Source of the DNA: Acidisarcina sp. | GTDB lineage: Bacteria; Acidobacteriota; Terriglobia; Terriglobales; Acidobacteriaceae | Reading direction: 5' to 3' | DNA: 64,000 bases | NCBI GenBank assembly: GCA_035539175.1 | Contig: DATLIY010000011.1 | Coordinates: 124,001 to 188,000, forward strand | Shown here: in pieces, positions 28,201-36,443 of the stretch | Layout of the letters: each line of letters starts with the position of its first letter | How positions within the stretch are numbered: position 1 is the first letter of the stretch | Notes under the pieces: generated by a model | Seen by the model: the letters and a program-made list of their open reading frames with translations, nothing else | Told to the model about the DNA's origin: nothing | Database searches by the model: none | Made by a program: the position numbers and the translations under genes

Positions 28201-28765
28201 TCCCTTCGGAAGAGGAGCTAGATTCTTAGGAAGCATTCCCCGCCCCTTGAACTTAGTTGTAGGAGGCTGGAAGGTATCCGGTATCGAGCGGTTTAACTCC
28301 GGCACCCCGATGCAGATAGGTGGTGGACTTGACTGGATGGCCGGTGCAAGCAGCAATTCGCGTGCTAGCTGGGCGCCAGGGTACGGTCCGCACAGCAACC
28401 TTAAGAACCCTCTATACAACAGATTTAGCCAGCACTCTAAATATCTCAACACAGCAGCCTTCCGTCGTGCCCCTAAGATTCAGCTTCCGAACGGCATACG
28501 GTATGGAACTTATGGCGATACACCACGGTATATCTCACAACTCCGCGGACACTGGGGCATGCAGGATGATATTAGCCTGATGAAGAACATCAACGTTACG
28601 GAGAGTAAGCTGTTCGAGTTCCGTGCGTCGGCGTTCAGCTTCCCCAATAGGCGCTATCACGGCGGACCGGATACCAACGTCGATGATTCCAACTTCGGCG
28701 AGATCGGCAATCCGCAGGGTAACTCGCCTCGTTCAGTGCAATTCGCATTGAAGTTCATTTTTTAA
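25202..28765 (+). CDS. TonB-dependent outer-membrane transporter with N-terminal Cna-B-like domain (transporter 3)
   Basis: 1187 aa. The start is GTG at 25202, supported by TGGAGG 10 nt upstream and by a signal peptide (VLCILLLFTGVMAYAQ). A carboxypeptidase-regulatory-like domain (GGITGTVTDSSGLAIANASI) is followed by the plug (VQSSSYSAEFGRLSNGIVNFGLKSG) and a large barrel ending FALKFIF. It heads a rightward run with a GH92 alpha-mannosidase and a secreted unknown protein, so mannose-containing oligosaccharides are a reasonable substrate guess. Divergent from regulator-like paralogue 3. Confidence 0.85.
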   Translation: MPKRVIEGIYKVLCILLLFTGVMAYAQGDRGGITGTVTDSSGLAIANASITLKDNGTGRIQTTQSGAGGDYSLSFLPVGSYSVTVESPGFRTWKSTDVVVSINTVVQLNVGMTVGSAAETVIVNDAPPLLSGEGMDLGKVMNNKLIMDLPLSIGGGSRSTYSFIALTPGVATPGGSTRIAGGLIQGTSILLDGAESMSQRRNDEGMNGVSVEAIQEFKVQSSSYSAEFGRLSNGIVNFGLKSGTNQFHGTVFDFFRNEYFDANTSSWVPRKKGAKRQNNPGYSLGGPIIKDKLFFFSAYEYAYWVNPQPTNLVTVPTAAIRSGDFRNYKDRNGNMIPLFDPFNAQGNLITDDTKRQPMQCNGVYNVICPNRISSQIVNKLQSLLPAPELATSNDRDNNYRAVAQTRNKSNVFSIKGDYNIDLKDRVGFSFGRSFNPPYPVIGPVAGVPSSGFGSDSLIRYYRINEDHIFTEHLINHFTFGLDQRHIFEGGPGLSSVTDSLRDSVQFPGTASRQGIQHGQMSQYGTEFVQWGNEVLTDSRQRSESLYDTLIWSHGNHSVKMGFNYYHWLYRRIDCISCNGTIGFSGSATSNTSYNYSGSLPGSTGAFSTTNQGSNYAAFLLGLSSSSGFNWGADQAFSAPYYAWFAQDDWKVTRRLTLNIGLRYDLPIPKGERHRNNSNFDPTVPNPAAGGRLGAIVFAGHGAGRSGIDHFGETRLNAWGPRVGFAYQATPSTVVRGGGGIFYQPVREDGNADNGNMGFAGRYWAPGNELATGVSTIVDTTSSGGFLTPFYQSQLATQRPPHIDPGILIGQGVFWYQHKAGRTPYFGTWDLTIEQGVGKNSVFRTSYHGNAGIKLLYKKPNVNQLDPKYLYQYGNDLLSKSVTDPAVQALGIVPSWIPSNYRFNQALRPYPQYTDVNINAGGAAGGHSRWSALETSFEHRYNNGFQTLFAYTFSKLIGNTDGEDANRGDGAAQNNYNLAAEKSIDRDDQTHVLSWSYVYDLPFGRGARFLGSIPRPLNLVVGGWKVSGIERFNSGTPMQIGGGLDWMAGASSNSRASWAPGYGPHSNLKNPLYNRFSQHSKYLNTAAFRRAPKIQLPNGIRYGTYGDTPRYISQLRGHWGMQDDISLMKNINVTESKLFEFRASAFSFPNRRYHGGPDTNVDDSNFGEIGNPQGNSPRSVQFALKFIF

Positions 28766-28804
28766 AATGCCGTGCACAACGGCTGTGGTTTGGTAATTGG
28801 CCTC

Positions 28805-28842
28805 CTGTGCTGCTGCCTTTATATCTGAGGTGAGCAGCACAG
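28805..28842 (+). terminator. Hairpin between transporter 3 and the GH92 gene
   Basis: CTGTGCTGCT (28805-28814) pairs perfectly with AGCAGCACAG (28833-28842) with an 18-nt loop. No T run follows, so it more likely stabilises or partly attenuates the transcript than ends it. Confidence 0.35.
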
Positions 28843-28981
28843 CGGCCATTTGCAAAGCACTGTCGCTGTGGTCTCTCGCGGTGTTTTGTATTGCTCTCGA
28901 GGACGTCGGGGATTAACTCTTCACTGAACATGAATGTGGTGTCGTATCTGCCAAACGAGCAGAGAAAGAAGGAAATATTTC

Positions 28982-31282
28982 GTGGAAGCCCACTCGAAGA
29001 CAACCAGCAGGCGTGACTTTCTTAAGGTTGCAGGCAAAGGAGCGGCTACGGTTGCGATAGCCGGAGATATTCTTTCGGCAAGCGCAGAACCGGCAAGAGT
29101 AAGGTTAGACGGCGGGAATACCAGCGAAGAAAAGTACGCTAAGGGCAATCCAACCTCAACCGGAAAACTCGTAGACCTGGTGAATGTCCTTCAGGGAACA
29201 AACTCGAGCAGGTTGTTCTCCAGGGGAAATACTTTGCCCATTGTGGCGATGCCGTTCGGGATGGCGCATTGGACGCTGCAGTCGAAGTCGGTCGGCGAGC
29301 CGTGGTTCTTTCAAACCTCGGACAACAGGGTAGAGGGCATTCGATGCACACATCAACTTAGTCCATGGCTCAGCGATTATGGTTATGCCACCTTTCTACC
29401 TTTCAGCGGTGACCCATCTGCAATACCTGCGGCACGCGCGTCTTCCTATAGGGTAGATAATCGCGTCATCAAGCCCAATGTTCTACACCTCGACTTACTA
29501 AGATATGGGTGCCGAATAGAGTTTGTCCCTACAGAACGCGGTGCAATCCTGCGTGCGACATTTAGAGAATCGGGCCCCGCCGGTCTGATGATGGACCTGC
29601 CTGGAGATGATGCTGAAATTCGAGTGGAGCGAGCAAGCGGTATTGTTGCAGGCTTAACGCGGGCCAACAGCGGAGGCGTGCCCGAGGGATTCGCGACTCA
29701 CTACCTCTTGAAGATCGACCGACCCATCACAGAATTTGACGTGAAAGCTCTGCCCAAGCGGCGAGTCGGTATTATTCGCTTTCAGGCAGAGGCTGGGCGC
29801 CCTGTGCATTTTAAGATCGCAAGCTCCTTCATATCCGCAGAGCAGGCTCTTCGGAACTATACAGTCGAGCTGGGCGACAGAACCTTTGAGGATCTGCGCG
29901 ACTCGGCAGCCGATACATGGGAGAAGGAGTTAGGCTGCGTTCGAGTGGAAGGTGGAACCGAGTCGCAACGGCGTGTGTTCTACTCGGGCCTTTATCGAGC
30001 TTTTCTGTTTCCCCGTATCTTCCATGAGCCGGATGCTTCCGGAAACCCCATACATTACAGCCCGTATACCGGCAAAGTTGTGCCTGGCGTTATGTATGCA
30101 GATCATGGCTACTGGGATGTCTATCGCGCATGGTATCCCATGATGTCGATCCTGAATCCCGGACGCTTAGGAGATATCCTCCAGGCATGGGTTAATGCTG
30201 CAAAGGAGGGCGGCTGGTTGCCGCAATTTCCCTGCCCCGGCTATCGTGCGTGCATGACGGGAAGCCTTATCGACGCGGCGTTTGGAGACGCAGCCGCCAA
30301 GGGCATAGCTGGATATGACATTGAGGCTGCTTATCTCGCATTAAAAAAACACGCCTTGCAGCCTGGGAACCCGGATATGGGCTATGGGCGGCGCGGCGTC
30401 GAATACTATTTGAAGTCAGGTTACATCCCTGCGGATCATATATCGCAAGCAACAGTTGAAACATTGGATTCGGCTTATGGAGACTTCTGCATTGCGCAGG
30501 TTGCACGGGCAGCGGGGCATGAGGCAGATGCAGCGACGTTCGAGAATCGCTCGCGAAACTGGCGCAATGTATTCGACCCCAAGACCCGGTTCATGCGTGG
30601 GAAAGACTCTGATGGAGCATGGCTGGAGCCATTCAATCCGATTGCATGGGGAAGTCCATACGTGGAGGGCAGCGCATGGCAGCATCGGTTTTCCGTACCA
30701 CACGATACCAACGGGTTGATTGAGGTCATGGGGGGAAAGGAAGCATTCGTCGGATACCTGGAAGAGATGCTGCGACTTCCTCCACGCTTTGATGTGGGCG
30801 CTTACGGGGCGGAAATTCACGAAATGTCTGAAATGGCAGCGGTCGATTTCGGACAGTATGCACATAGCAATCAGCCTGTACATCACGTGCTCTACCTGTT
30901 TGCCGTCGCTGGGCGAAAAGATCGCACGCAGTATTGGGTGCGGCGAGTTCTCGACACGCTATACACTCCAGATAACTTTCCGGGAGACGAAGATACCGGA
31001 TCCATGGGAGCCTGGTACGTTCTGAGTGCTCTCGGTTTCTACCCTGTTTGTCCAGGGAAGCCGCAGTACATTCTAGGGGCACCTCTGTTCGATCGTGCAA
31101 CAATCCATCTGCGCAATGGAAAGCAGACAATTATCGAAGCTATCAACAGCAGGCCCGGCAATGTCTACAGCAATCGTCTTAGCGTGAACGGCAAGGCTCA
31201 TGTCGAAAGCAGCATTTCGCATCGAGCAATCGTGGAAGGAGCAAGGCTGGTCTTTTCCATGACGGCGACCCCTCGCGGCTAA
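28982..31282 (+). CDS. Tat-exported glycoside hydrolase family 92 (alpha-1,2-mannosidase-like)
   Basis: 766 aa from the GTG at 28982, chosen because AAGGA precedes it and it starts a twin-arginine signal (TTSRRDFLKVAGKGAATVA). GH92 enzymes are calcium-dependent exo-alpha-mannosidases that invert the anomer. Family marks seen: LSPWLSDYGYATFLPF near the N-terminus, VEGSAWQHRFSVPHDTNGLI (general-acid Glu near residue 562), HSNQPVHHVLYLF, and the C-terminal GDEDTGSMGAWYVLSALGFYP (near 667-687). It should act in the periplasm on oligosaccharides brought in by transporter 3. The neighbouring secreted protein at 31370 follows by 87 bases and is probably co-transcribed. Confidence 0.9.
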   Translation: MEAHSKTTSRRDFLKVAGKGAATVAIAGDILSASAEPARVRLDGGNTSEEKYAKGNPTSTGKLVDLVNVLQGTNSSRLFSRGNTLPIVAMPFGMAHWTLQSKSVGEPWFFQTSDNRVEGIRCTHQLSPWLSDYGYATFLPFSGDPSAIPAARASSYRVDNRVIKPNVLHLDLLRYGCRIEFVPTERGAILRATFRESGPAGLMMDLPGDDAEIRVERASGIVAGLTRANSGGVPEGFATHYLLKIDRPITEFDVKALPKRRVGIIRFQAEAGRPVHFKIASSFISAEQALRNYTVELGDRTFEDLRDSAADTWEKELGCVRVEGGTESQRRVFYSGLYRAFLFPRIFHEPDASGNPIHYSPYTGKVVPGVMYADHGYWDVYRAWYPMMSILNPGRLGDILQAWVNAAKEGGWLPQFPCPGYRACMTGSLIDAAFGDAAAKGIAGYDIEAAYLALKKHALQPGNPDMGYGRRGVEYYLKSGYIPADHISQATVETLDSAYGDFCIAQVARAAGHEADAATFENRSRNWRNVFDPKTRFMRGKDSDGAWLEPFNPIAWGSPYVEGSAWQHRFSVPHDTNGLIEVMGGKEAFVGYLEEMLRLPPRFDVGAYGAEIHEMSEMAAVDFGQYAHSNQPVHHVLYLFAVAGRKDRTQYWVRRVLDTLYTPDNFPGDEDTGSMGAWYVLSALGFYPVCPGKPQYILGAPLFDRATIHLRNGKQTIIEAINSRPGNVYSNRLSVNGKAHVESSISHRAIVEGARLVFSMTATPRG

Positions 31283-31369
31283 AGGCGTCCGCTGTGTTCC
31301 TAACTGTGCCTGTCGGACGGCAGGTGGCCAATAATGCCGGGATATCGGCTAGCGAAAGGAAGGGTTGGT

Positions 31370-33565
31370 TTGAAGACGACGAAACTTGTACTCGGCTTGG
31401 CGGTGTTGTCCCTGGCACTTGCAAACATATCGACTGCTCAGAATGTGGCTGCGACAAAGGAGAGAATCGACGATGAGCGGTTGAGCTTTCAGACGCATGC
31501 TCCCTGGTCACCTCGCACCAATCTGAACAGCGACGTCGTAATGGTCTATGGAATCGGCCCCTCATTGGAAATCAATCTGAATACCTGGCGAGAGCACGGT
31601 TATAAGCTTCAGGTAATGACGGGTGTTGCATGGGGAGAGTATCAGGACTACTTGAACGGTAAGTTCGACGGGATGGATCACTGGGATCAGGCACAGAAGC
31701 AAAGCAACGGAAAGCTGATTCAGCATGGCGTCACGGTTCCTTACATTTCGCCGGGTGAGAGCTATGGCCGGTACTTGACCGTAGGGGTCAAGCGGGCGCT
31801 AGATGCCGGTGCCAACGCCGTATATCTGGAGGAGCCTGAGTTCTGGGCGCGAGGCGGCTGGGAAGAGAACTTCAAGCGTGAGTGGAAGGATTATTACAAG
31901 GAAGAGTGGCGCTCCCCCGACTCTTCTCCGGACGCGCAATATCGTGCCTCCAAGCTGAAGTACTTTCTTTATCGCAGGGCTTTGGAGCAGGTCTTTACGT
32001 TCGCCAAAAATTATGGGAAAGAACATGACCGCACCATCCGCTGTTATGTGCCGACTCACTCTCTAATCAACTACGCCAGTTGGTCCATTGTTAGTCCTGA
32101 ATCTTCTTTGATTAATGTTGGCGCCGATGGCTACATTGCGCAGGTGTGGACGGGGACGGCTCGTGAGCCGAATTACTATCAAGGAAAGTTGAAAGAGCGC
32201 ACCTTTGAAACAGCTTTTCTTGAATATGGCGCGATGCAGAATCTTGTCCGTGCTTCCGGACGCCGTGTGTGGTATCTCAATGATCCGATCGAGGACAACC
32301 CCAATCATGACTGGGAGGATTATCGAATCAACTGGGAGAGCACGCTCACTGCATCCCTGATGCAGCCCGAAGTGTGGCACTACGAAATCATGCCGTGGCC
32401 TGAACGCATCTTTAACGGGAAGCATCAGGCAAAGAGTGCCGCTGGAGTTGCAAACGGACAAGCAGCCGAAAAGGTGGGCATCCCGAAATCCTACGAGACA
32501 GAGCTTCAGAGTGTCATCAGCGCACTCGGAGACATGAAGCAGTCCAATGTGCACTGGGAGAGTGCAGGTACTGAGAAGATGGGAGTGCTGGTCTCCGACA
32601 CCATGATGTTTGAGCGGGCAGCGCCGACTCCATCCGACAAGCAGCTAGGCTCCTTCTATGGGCTGGCAATGCCATTGGTCAAATATGGAGTACCAGTTGA
32701 GCCGGTGCAGATTGAGAGTGCGAATGCACCAGGATTTCTTTCCCGCTATAAGTTGCTGTTTCTTACTTACGAGGGCCAGAAGCCTCCATCGTCAGAATTT
32801 CATGCAGCATTGGCAACATGGGTGCGCGAAGGCGGCGCACTCGTCGTAGTCGACGAGGATGACGATCCTTACAATGCAGTTCGTGAATGGTGGAATTCAT
32901 CGCCTAACTCGTATAAATCACCGCGGCAGCATCTTTTTGTGACTCTGGGGCTTGACCCGGATGCGTCGGGGCTTCATCGGGTCGGCCGCGGTGTAGTTGT
33001 GTCGGAGCGTCATTCGCCAGCGGCCTTCACTCGAGCGCAGGATGGTGGCGACTCACTGCGGCAACTGGCGCGCCAGGCGGCAGCCGCAGTAAATCTTCCG
33101 TGGAAGGAATCGAGCGCCCTGATACTTCGTCGCGGCCCCTATGTTATCGCTGCAGGGCTTGATGAATCCGTACCGAATGCCAAGCCTTACATCATGCGCG
33201 GGCACTTCATCAATCTCTTCGATGCCGAGCAGCCAGTGTTGACAAGCGTGACGGTAGGTCCCAATGTCCGCAGCCTGCTCATCGATCTGGATGCCAGCAA
33301 GCATGACTCCAAGCCACGAGTAATTGCCGCTGCTTGCAGAGTCCGCGATGAGCAGCGAAGTGCAGGGAAGCTAACATTCACAGCAGATGGAATCGCAGAC
33401 ACGAATGCTGTCGTAAGTATCTCTACACCCAGAGCGCCAAAACGTGTACAGATTGGCGGCAAGTTGCAAGCTCACGATCAATACAGCTATGCAAACGGAA
33501 TACTCAAGCTGCGGTTTGCGAACTCGGTAGAAGGCATTCCTGTGGAGATTATGTTTGCGCGGTAA
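31370..33565 (+). CDS. Secreted protein of unrecognised family, glycosidase-like
   Basis: 731 aa from the TTG at 31370, preferred to the ATG at 31334 because AGGAAGG lies 8 nt upstream and it gives a compact signal peptide (LVLGLAVLSLALANISTA). The first 350 residues alternate short strands and helices like a TIM barrel. Acidic clusters sit where glycosidases keep catalytic groups (YLEEPEFWARGGW; NDPIEDNPNHDWEDY). A flavodoxin-like middle domain (YKLLFLTYEGQKPP, GGALVVVDEDDDP) resembles the trimerisation domain of GH42-type beta-galactosidases. A beta-rich C-terminal region follows. I do not recognise the family. It lies after a GH92 mannosidase, so a glycan role is likely, but no activity is claimed. 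Confidence 0.6.
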   Translation: MKTTKLVLGLAVLSLALANISTAQNVAATKERIDDERLSFQTHAPWSPRTNLNSDVVMVYGIGPSLEINLNTWREHGYKLQVMTGVAWGEYQDYLNGKFDGMDHWDQAQKQSNGKLIQHGVTVPYISPGESYGRYLTVGVKRALDAGANAVYLEEPEFWARGGWEENFKREWKDYYKEEWRSPDSSPDAQYRASKLKYFLYRRALEQVFTFAKNYGKEHDRTIRCYVPTHSLINYASWSIVSPESSLINVGADGYIAQVWTGTAREPNYYQGKLKERTFETAFLEYGAMQNLVRASGRRVWYLNDPIEDNPNHDWEDYRINWESTLTASLMQPEVWHYEIMPWPERIFNGKHQAKSAAGVANGQAAEKVGIPKSYETELQSVISALGDMKQSNVHWESAGTEKMGVLVSDTMMFERAAPTPSDKQLGSFYGLAMPLVKYGVPVEPVQIESANAPGFLSRYKLLFLTYEGQKPPSSEFHAALATWVREGGALVVVDEDDDPYNAVREWWNSSPNSYKSPRQHLFVTLGLDPDASGLHRVGRGVVVSERHSPAAFTRAQDGGDSLRQLARQAAAAVNLPWKESSALILRRGPYVIAAGLDESVPNAKPYIMRGHFINLFDAEQPVLTSVTVGPNVRSLLIDLDASKHDSKPRVIAAACRVRDEQRSAGKLTFTADGIADTNAVVSISTPRAPKRVQIGGKLQAHDQYSYANGILKLRFANSVEGIPVEIMFAR

Positions 33566-33664
33566 GCTCGTCGGTTCGCAGCACAAGCAGATTCTCTGAC
33601 TGCATGGCGGTATTGGTCCCGCCTGCTTCGCGGAAGTGTGCTGTGTCTCTGCACCGGTACGTCT

Positions 33665-33973
33665 TCAGGGGCGGGAGAGCGGTTTTCCAAGGATCTCTTC
33701 CACCTCTTTGACTTTTCCGCGGAGGCGTCCGATCGCGTGTTTTCTGTCGTCCATCGTAATATTGGTGAGCACGCGTGGAGCAAGCTCGAGCACGCGTCGA
33801 TGGCAACGCAGGATCACGTCAAGCACCTGTTCGGGTTCGCCTTCAATGACAGTGTGCATGGGGCCCAGTTCGTAGGACAGGCCGGAGCTGTCAACAATAG
33901 CCAGGACTTCGGCGATGATTTCTTTGACCCCTTCTCCTACACCCATGGGAACTACAGAAAAGCTGGCGAGCAT
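33665..33973 (-). CDS. Thiamine-binding protein, MTH1187/YkoF-like (UPF0045)
   Basis: Small ferredoxin-fold protein of 102 aa. The ATG at 33973 is chosen because GAGGAGG lies just upstream. Features are the N-terminal MLASFSVVPMGVGEGV and the segment YELGPMHTVIEG, both typical of the UPF0045 family, whose members bind thiamine or related molecules in the cytoplasm. Divergent from the aldo/keto reductase at 34151. No thiamine genes are nearby. Confidence 0.8.
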   Translation of the reverse strand: MLASFSVVPMGVGEGVKEIIAEVLAIVDSSGLSYELGPMHTVIEGEPEQVLDVILRCHRRVLELAPRVLTNITMDDRKHAIGRLRGKVKEVEEILGKPLSRP

Positions 33974-34150
33974 AATAGCCTCCTCAGAACATTCTAGAAG
34001 GCGGCGCACAATTGTCGAATCTGCCCGGCTGTTGGCTGGAGAGGCGCTTCTGCCTCATCTATACGCAGGCACGTTGCAAGAAGATTTGCCCTCCTTCATG
34101 CTCTTCCGCCATCCTATTCATAAGGAAATTTACGACGAGGAGATTTACGC

Positions 34151-35035
34151 ATGAGCAAAATCGCACAACACATCTCAGCTGCAGCCGCAGGGACGATCCA
34201 ACTTGGAGATCTTACCGTGAACCGCTTGGGATACGGCGCCATGCGGATCACGGGCAAAGGTGTTTGGGGGCCTCCGGCAGATCGCAATGCAGCATTGGCC
34301 ACGCTGCGGCGCGTGGTAGAGCTCGGCGTCAATTTCATAGACACAGCGGATTCCTATGGGCCCTACGTTTCAGAAGAACTGATTGCCGAGGCACTGGCCC
34401 CGTATCCGGCAGGCCTGGTGATTGCTACGAAGGGCGGATGGGAGCGTGTCGGGCCAGGACAGTGGGTTCACAATGCCAGCCCGGAGCATCTGAAAGCTGC
34501 TGTGGCAGGAAGCCTCAAGAGGCTGCACCTCGAGCGAATCGAGGTCTACCAACTCCATGTACCCGATCCAGCGGTATCTTTTGAGGCGTCAATTGAGACA
34601 CTGGCTAAACTGCGTGAGGAGGGAAAGATTCGCCATGTGGCGCTGTCGAATGTGACGGTGGAGCATCTGGAGCGCGCGCGGAAGATTGTGCCCATAGTCT
34701 CGGTGCAGAATCGCTACAGCTTTGCTGACCGGGAGTGGGACTACCTGTTGAACCACTGTGAGCAGAATGGAATTGCATTCATTCCCTGGGCTCCTCTGGG
34801 GCAAAATCGGCAGGCAAACGAAACATTGGAGCAGGCGGCAGTGATGCTGGATGCAAGTCCGATGCAGGTGGCGTTGGTGTGGCTGCTGCGCCGCTCCAAG
34901 GTGATGCTGCCAATTCCGGGGACATCCTCCGTGGCGCACCTTGAAGAAAACGTTGCTGCGGCGGGATTGAAGCTGCCGGATGAAGTGTTCGCTGCATTAT
35001 CGAAAGTGAATCCTCCGCCTGCCAGTCTGCGGTGA
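34151..35035 (+). CDS. Aldo/keto reductase
   Basis: NADPH-dependent oxidoreductase of 294 aa with a TIM-barrel fold. The catalytic tetrad is visible: Asp64 and Tyr69 in FIDTADSYG, Lys94 in IATKGGW and His136 in YQLHVPD. The C-terminal coenzyme loop reads IPGTSSVAHLEENVAA. The start has GAGGAG 9 nt upstream. It probably acts in the cytoplasm on aldehydes or keto sugars; no substrate can be inferred. It stands between the thiamine-binding protein and the LacI gene. Confidence 0.9.
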   Translation: MSKIAQHISAAAAGTIQLGDLTVNRLGYGAMRITGKGVWGPPADRNAALATLRRVVELGVNFIDTADSYGPYVSEELIAEALAPYPAGLVIATKGGWERVGPGQWVHNASPEHLKAAVAGSLKRLHLERIEVYQLHVPDPAVSFEASIETLAKLREEGKIRHVALSNVTVEHLERARKIVPIVSVQNRYSFADREWDYLLNHCEQNGIAFIPWAPLGQNRQANETLEQAAVMLDASPMQVALVWLLRRSKVMLPIPGTSSVAHLEENVAAAGLKLPDEVFAALSKVNPPPASLR

Positions 35036-35055
35036 GCGTGGCGCCACGTGAAAAC

Positions 35056-35080
35056 AAACCAGCCTGGGTTAGGCTGGTTT
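35056..35080. terminator. Bidirectional terminator between aldo/keto reductase and LacI gene
   Basis: AAACCAGCCT (35056-35065) pairs perfectly with AGGCTGGTTT (35071-35080), loop GGGTT. On the minus strand the stem runs into TTTGTTTTC, a fair terminator for the LacI gene; on the plus strand there is no T run. Confidence 0.7.
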
Positions 35081-35094
35081 GCGCCCACGCCTGC

Positions 35095-36189
35095 TTAAAG
35101 TGACGAGTGAGAATTCATCATTTTCCGTATTGTCAGGTCCCTTGGAGGGACGAGCGGACGAGTGGATTCACGAATGATGAGCTCAGGCTCGACCATCATG
35201 TCTGGCGCATCCGTATCCTCACCAGAGATCATCTTCAACAGGCGCGAGCCCGCTAATTCTCCCATGTGGCTCAGCGGCTGCCGCAGGGTTGTGAGTCCCG
35301 GAATCTGATAGGCAGCTCCCTGGATATCGTCAAAGCCAACGACGGAAACATCCTGGGGTACTCGGACGCCGGCTTCGTGAAAGGCGCGAATAGCGCCTAT
35401 CGCCGAAAAGTCGTTGAACGCAATAAGAGCCGTGAAGTGCACCTTCTTATTGAGTAGCTCTCGCGTGCAGAAATAACCCTCCTCCGCGGTCGATGGTTCG
35501 TGAGCTTTTCCTTTGGACGGCAATTGCTTGACGAGGCGTGGATCGATCGTGATACCTCGCGATTTTGCGGCGGATGAAATCCCTCGCCATCGCTCGCTGC
35601 TTGCTGGTCGCCAGGCATGCCCCTTGATGACGGCAATTTGTCTGTGCCCTGACTCGATCAGATGCTCCGCGGCAAGCCATCCTCCGCGACGATTGTCCAG
35701 CATGATCCTCGCCATGCCATCGACGAGTGGCTGATTTCCAATGGAGACGGTTGGGCGGCCAAGCGGGTGATGGATCGGCGTGTTGATCACGATGAATCCT
35801 TCTACGCCGCGCTGCGTTAGCTGACGGGGATACTCGCGAATCAACTCTTCGTCAGAGTGATGGTTGGCCACGAAGTAGAAGAATTTCTCGCGGACGAGAG
35901 CGTCATCGATTCCGCCAAGGATAGCGGCAGAAAATCCCTGCCCGACTTCGGGAAGCAGTACGGCCACCGTATAGCTCCGCTTGGAGTAGAGATACTTCGC
36001 ATAGAGATCAGGCCGGTAGTCAAAGCGCTTTGCCGCTTCAAGTACTCGGAGTCTTGTCTGTTCCGGTATAGCAGCGGCCAGCGGGGCATTGTTCAGAACA
36101 AGAGAGACCGTGCTGGGCGAGAGTTGCAAATAGGCAGCGAGGGCCTTTTGACTAATGGGTGCCTTTGGCGTACTGGGGGCCTTCTTCAA
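35095..36189 (-). CDS. LacI-family transcriptional regulator
   Basis: 364 aa. The N-terminal helix-turn-helix (QKALAAYLQLSPSTVSLVLN) and hinge are typical of LacI/PurR repressors and are followed by a periplasmic-binding-protein-like sugar domain (TALIAFNDFSAIGAIRAFHEAGV, SVVGFDDIQGAAYQIPGLTT). The start codon is TTG with AGGAA 6 nt upstream. It is transcribed away from transporter 4. The genes beyond (sugar isomerase-like, Gfo/Idh/MocA, glucuronate isomerase) are its probable targets, with a uronate or related sugar as inducer; this is inferred from context. Confidence 0.93.
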   Translation of the reverse strand: MKKAPSTPKAPISQKALAAYLQLSPSTVSLVLNNAPLAAAIPEQTRLRVLEAAKRFDYRPDLYAKYLYSKRSYTVAVLLPEVGQGFSAAILGGIDDALVREKFFYFVANHHSDEELIREYPRQLTQRGVEGFIVINTPIHHPLGRPTVSIGNQPLVDGMARIMLDNRRGGWLAAEHLIESGHRQIAVIKGHAWRPASSERWRGISSAAKSRGITIDPRLVKQLPSKGKAHEPSTAEEGYFCTRELLNKKVHFTALIAFNDFSAIGAIRAFHEAGVRVPQDVSVVGFDDIQGAAYQIPGLTTLRQPLSHMGELAGSRLLKMISGEDTDAPDMMVEPELIIRESTRPLVPPRDLTIRKMMNSHSSL

Positions 36190-36399
36190 TATGGTTCCTC
36201 AATCCGATGGCTGTTCCATTCAAGACGCATGGGGCTGCTGGATAGACGCATGCGCTCGACCGGAATCATCCGGTTCTAGCAAGGTACTTTGGATTGTGCA
36301 ACGGATACATGCTTTGCGTCGAGCTAAACCTCTTGTCCTTAAGATAAGCAAATATCAGTTGACAATTCTGTATGGCAGCGATAAGAATGGGCGCCACGA

Positions 36400-36413
36400 T
36401 TAAAGCGGTTGAA
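36400..36413. promoter_or_regulatory. Possible LacI-type operator
   Basis: TTAAAGCGGTTGAA lies 31 bases before the start of transporter 4, between the divergent LacI and transporter genes. It has the imperfect dyad around a central CG typical of LacI-family operators. Only 5 of 7 half-site positions are symmetric, so this is tentative. Confidence 0.3.
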
Positions 36414-36443
36414 TAAAGCAATGCTTAACATTTTGGAGGAAGT

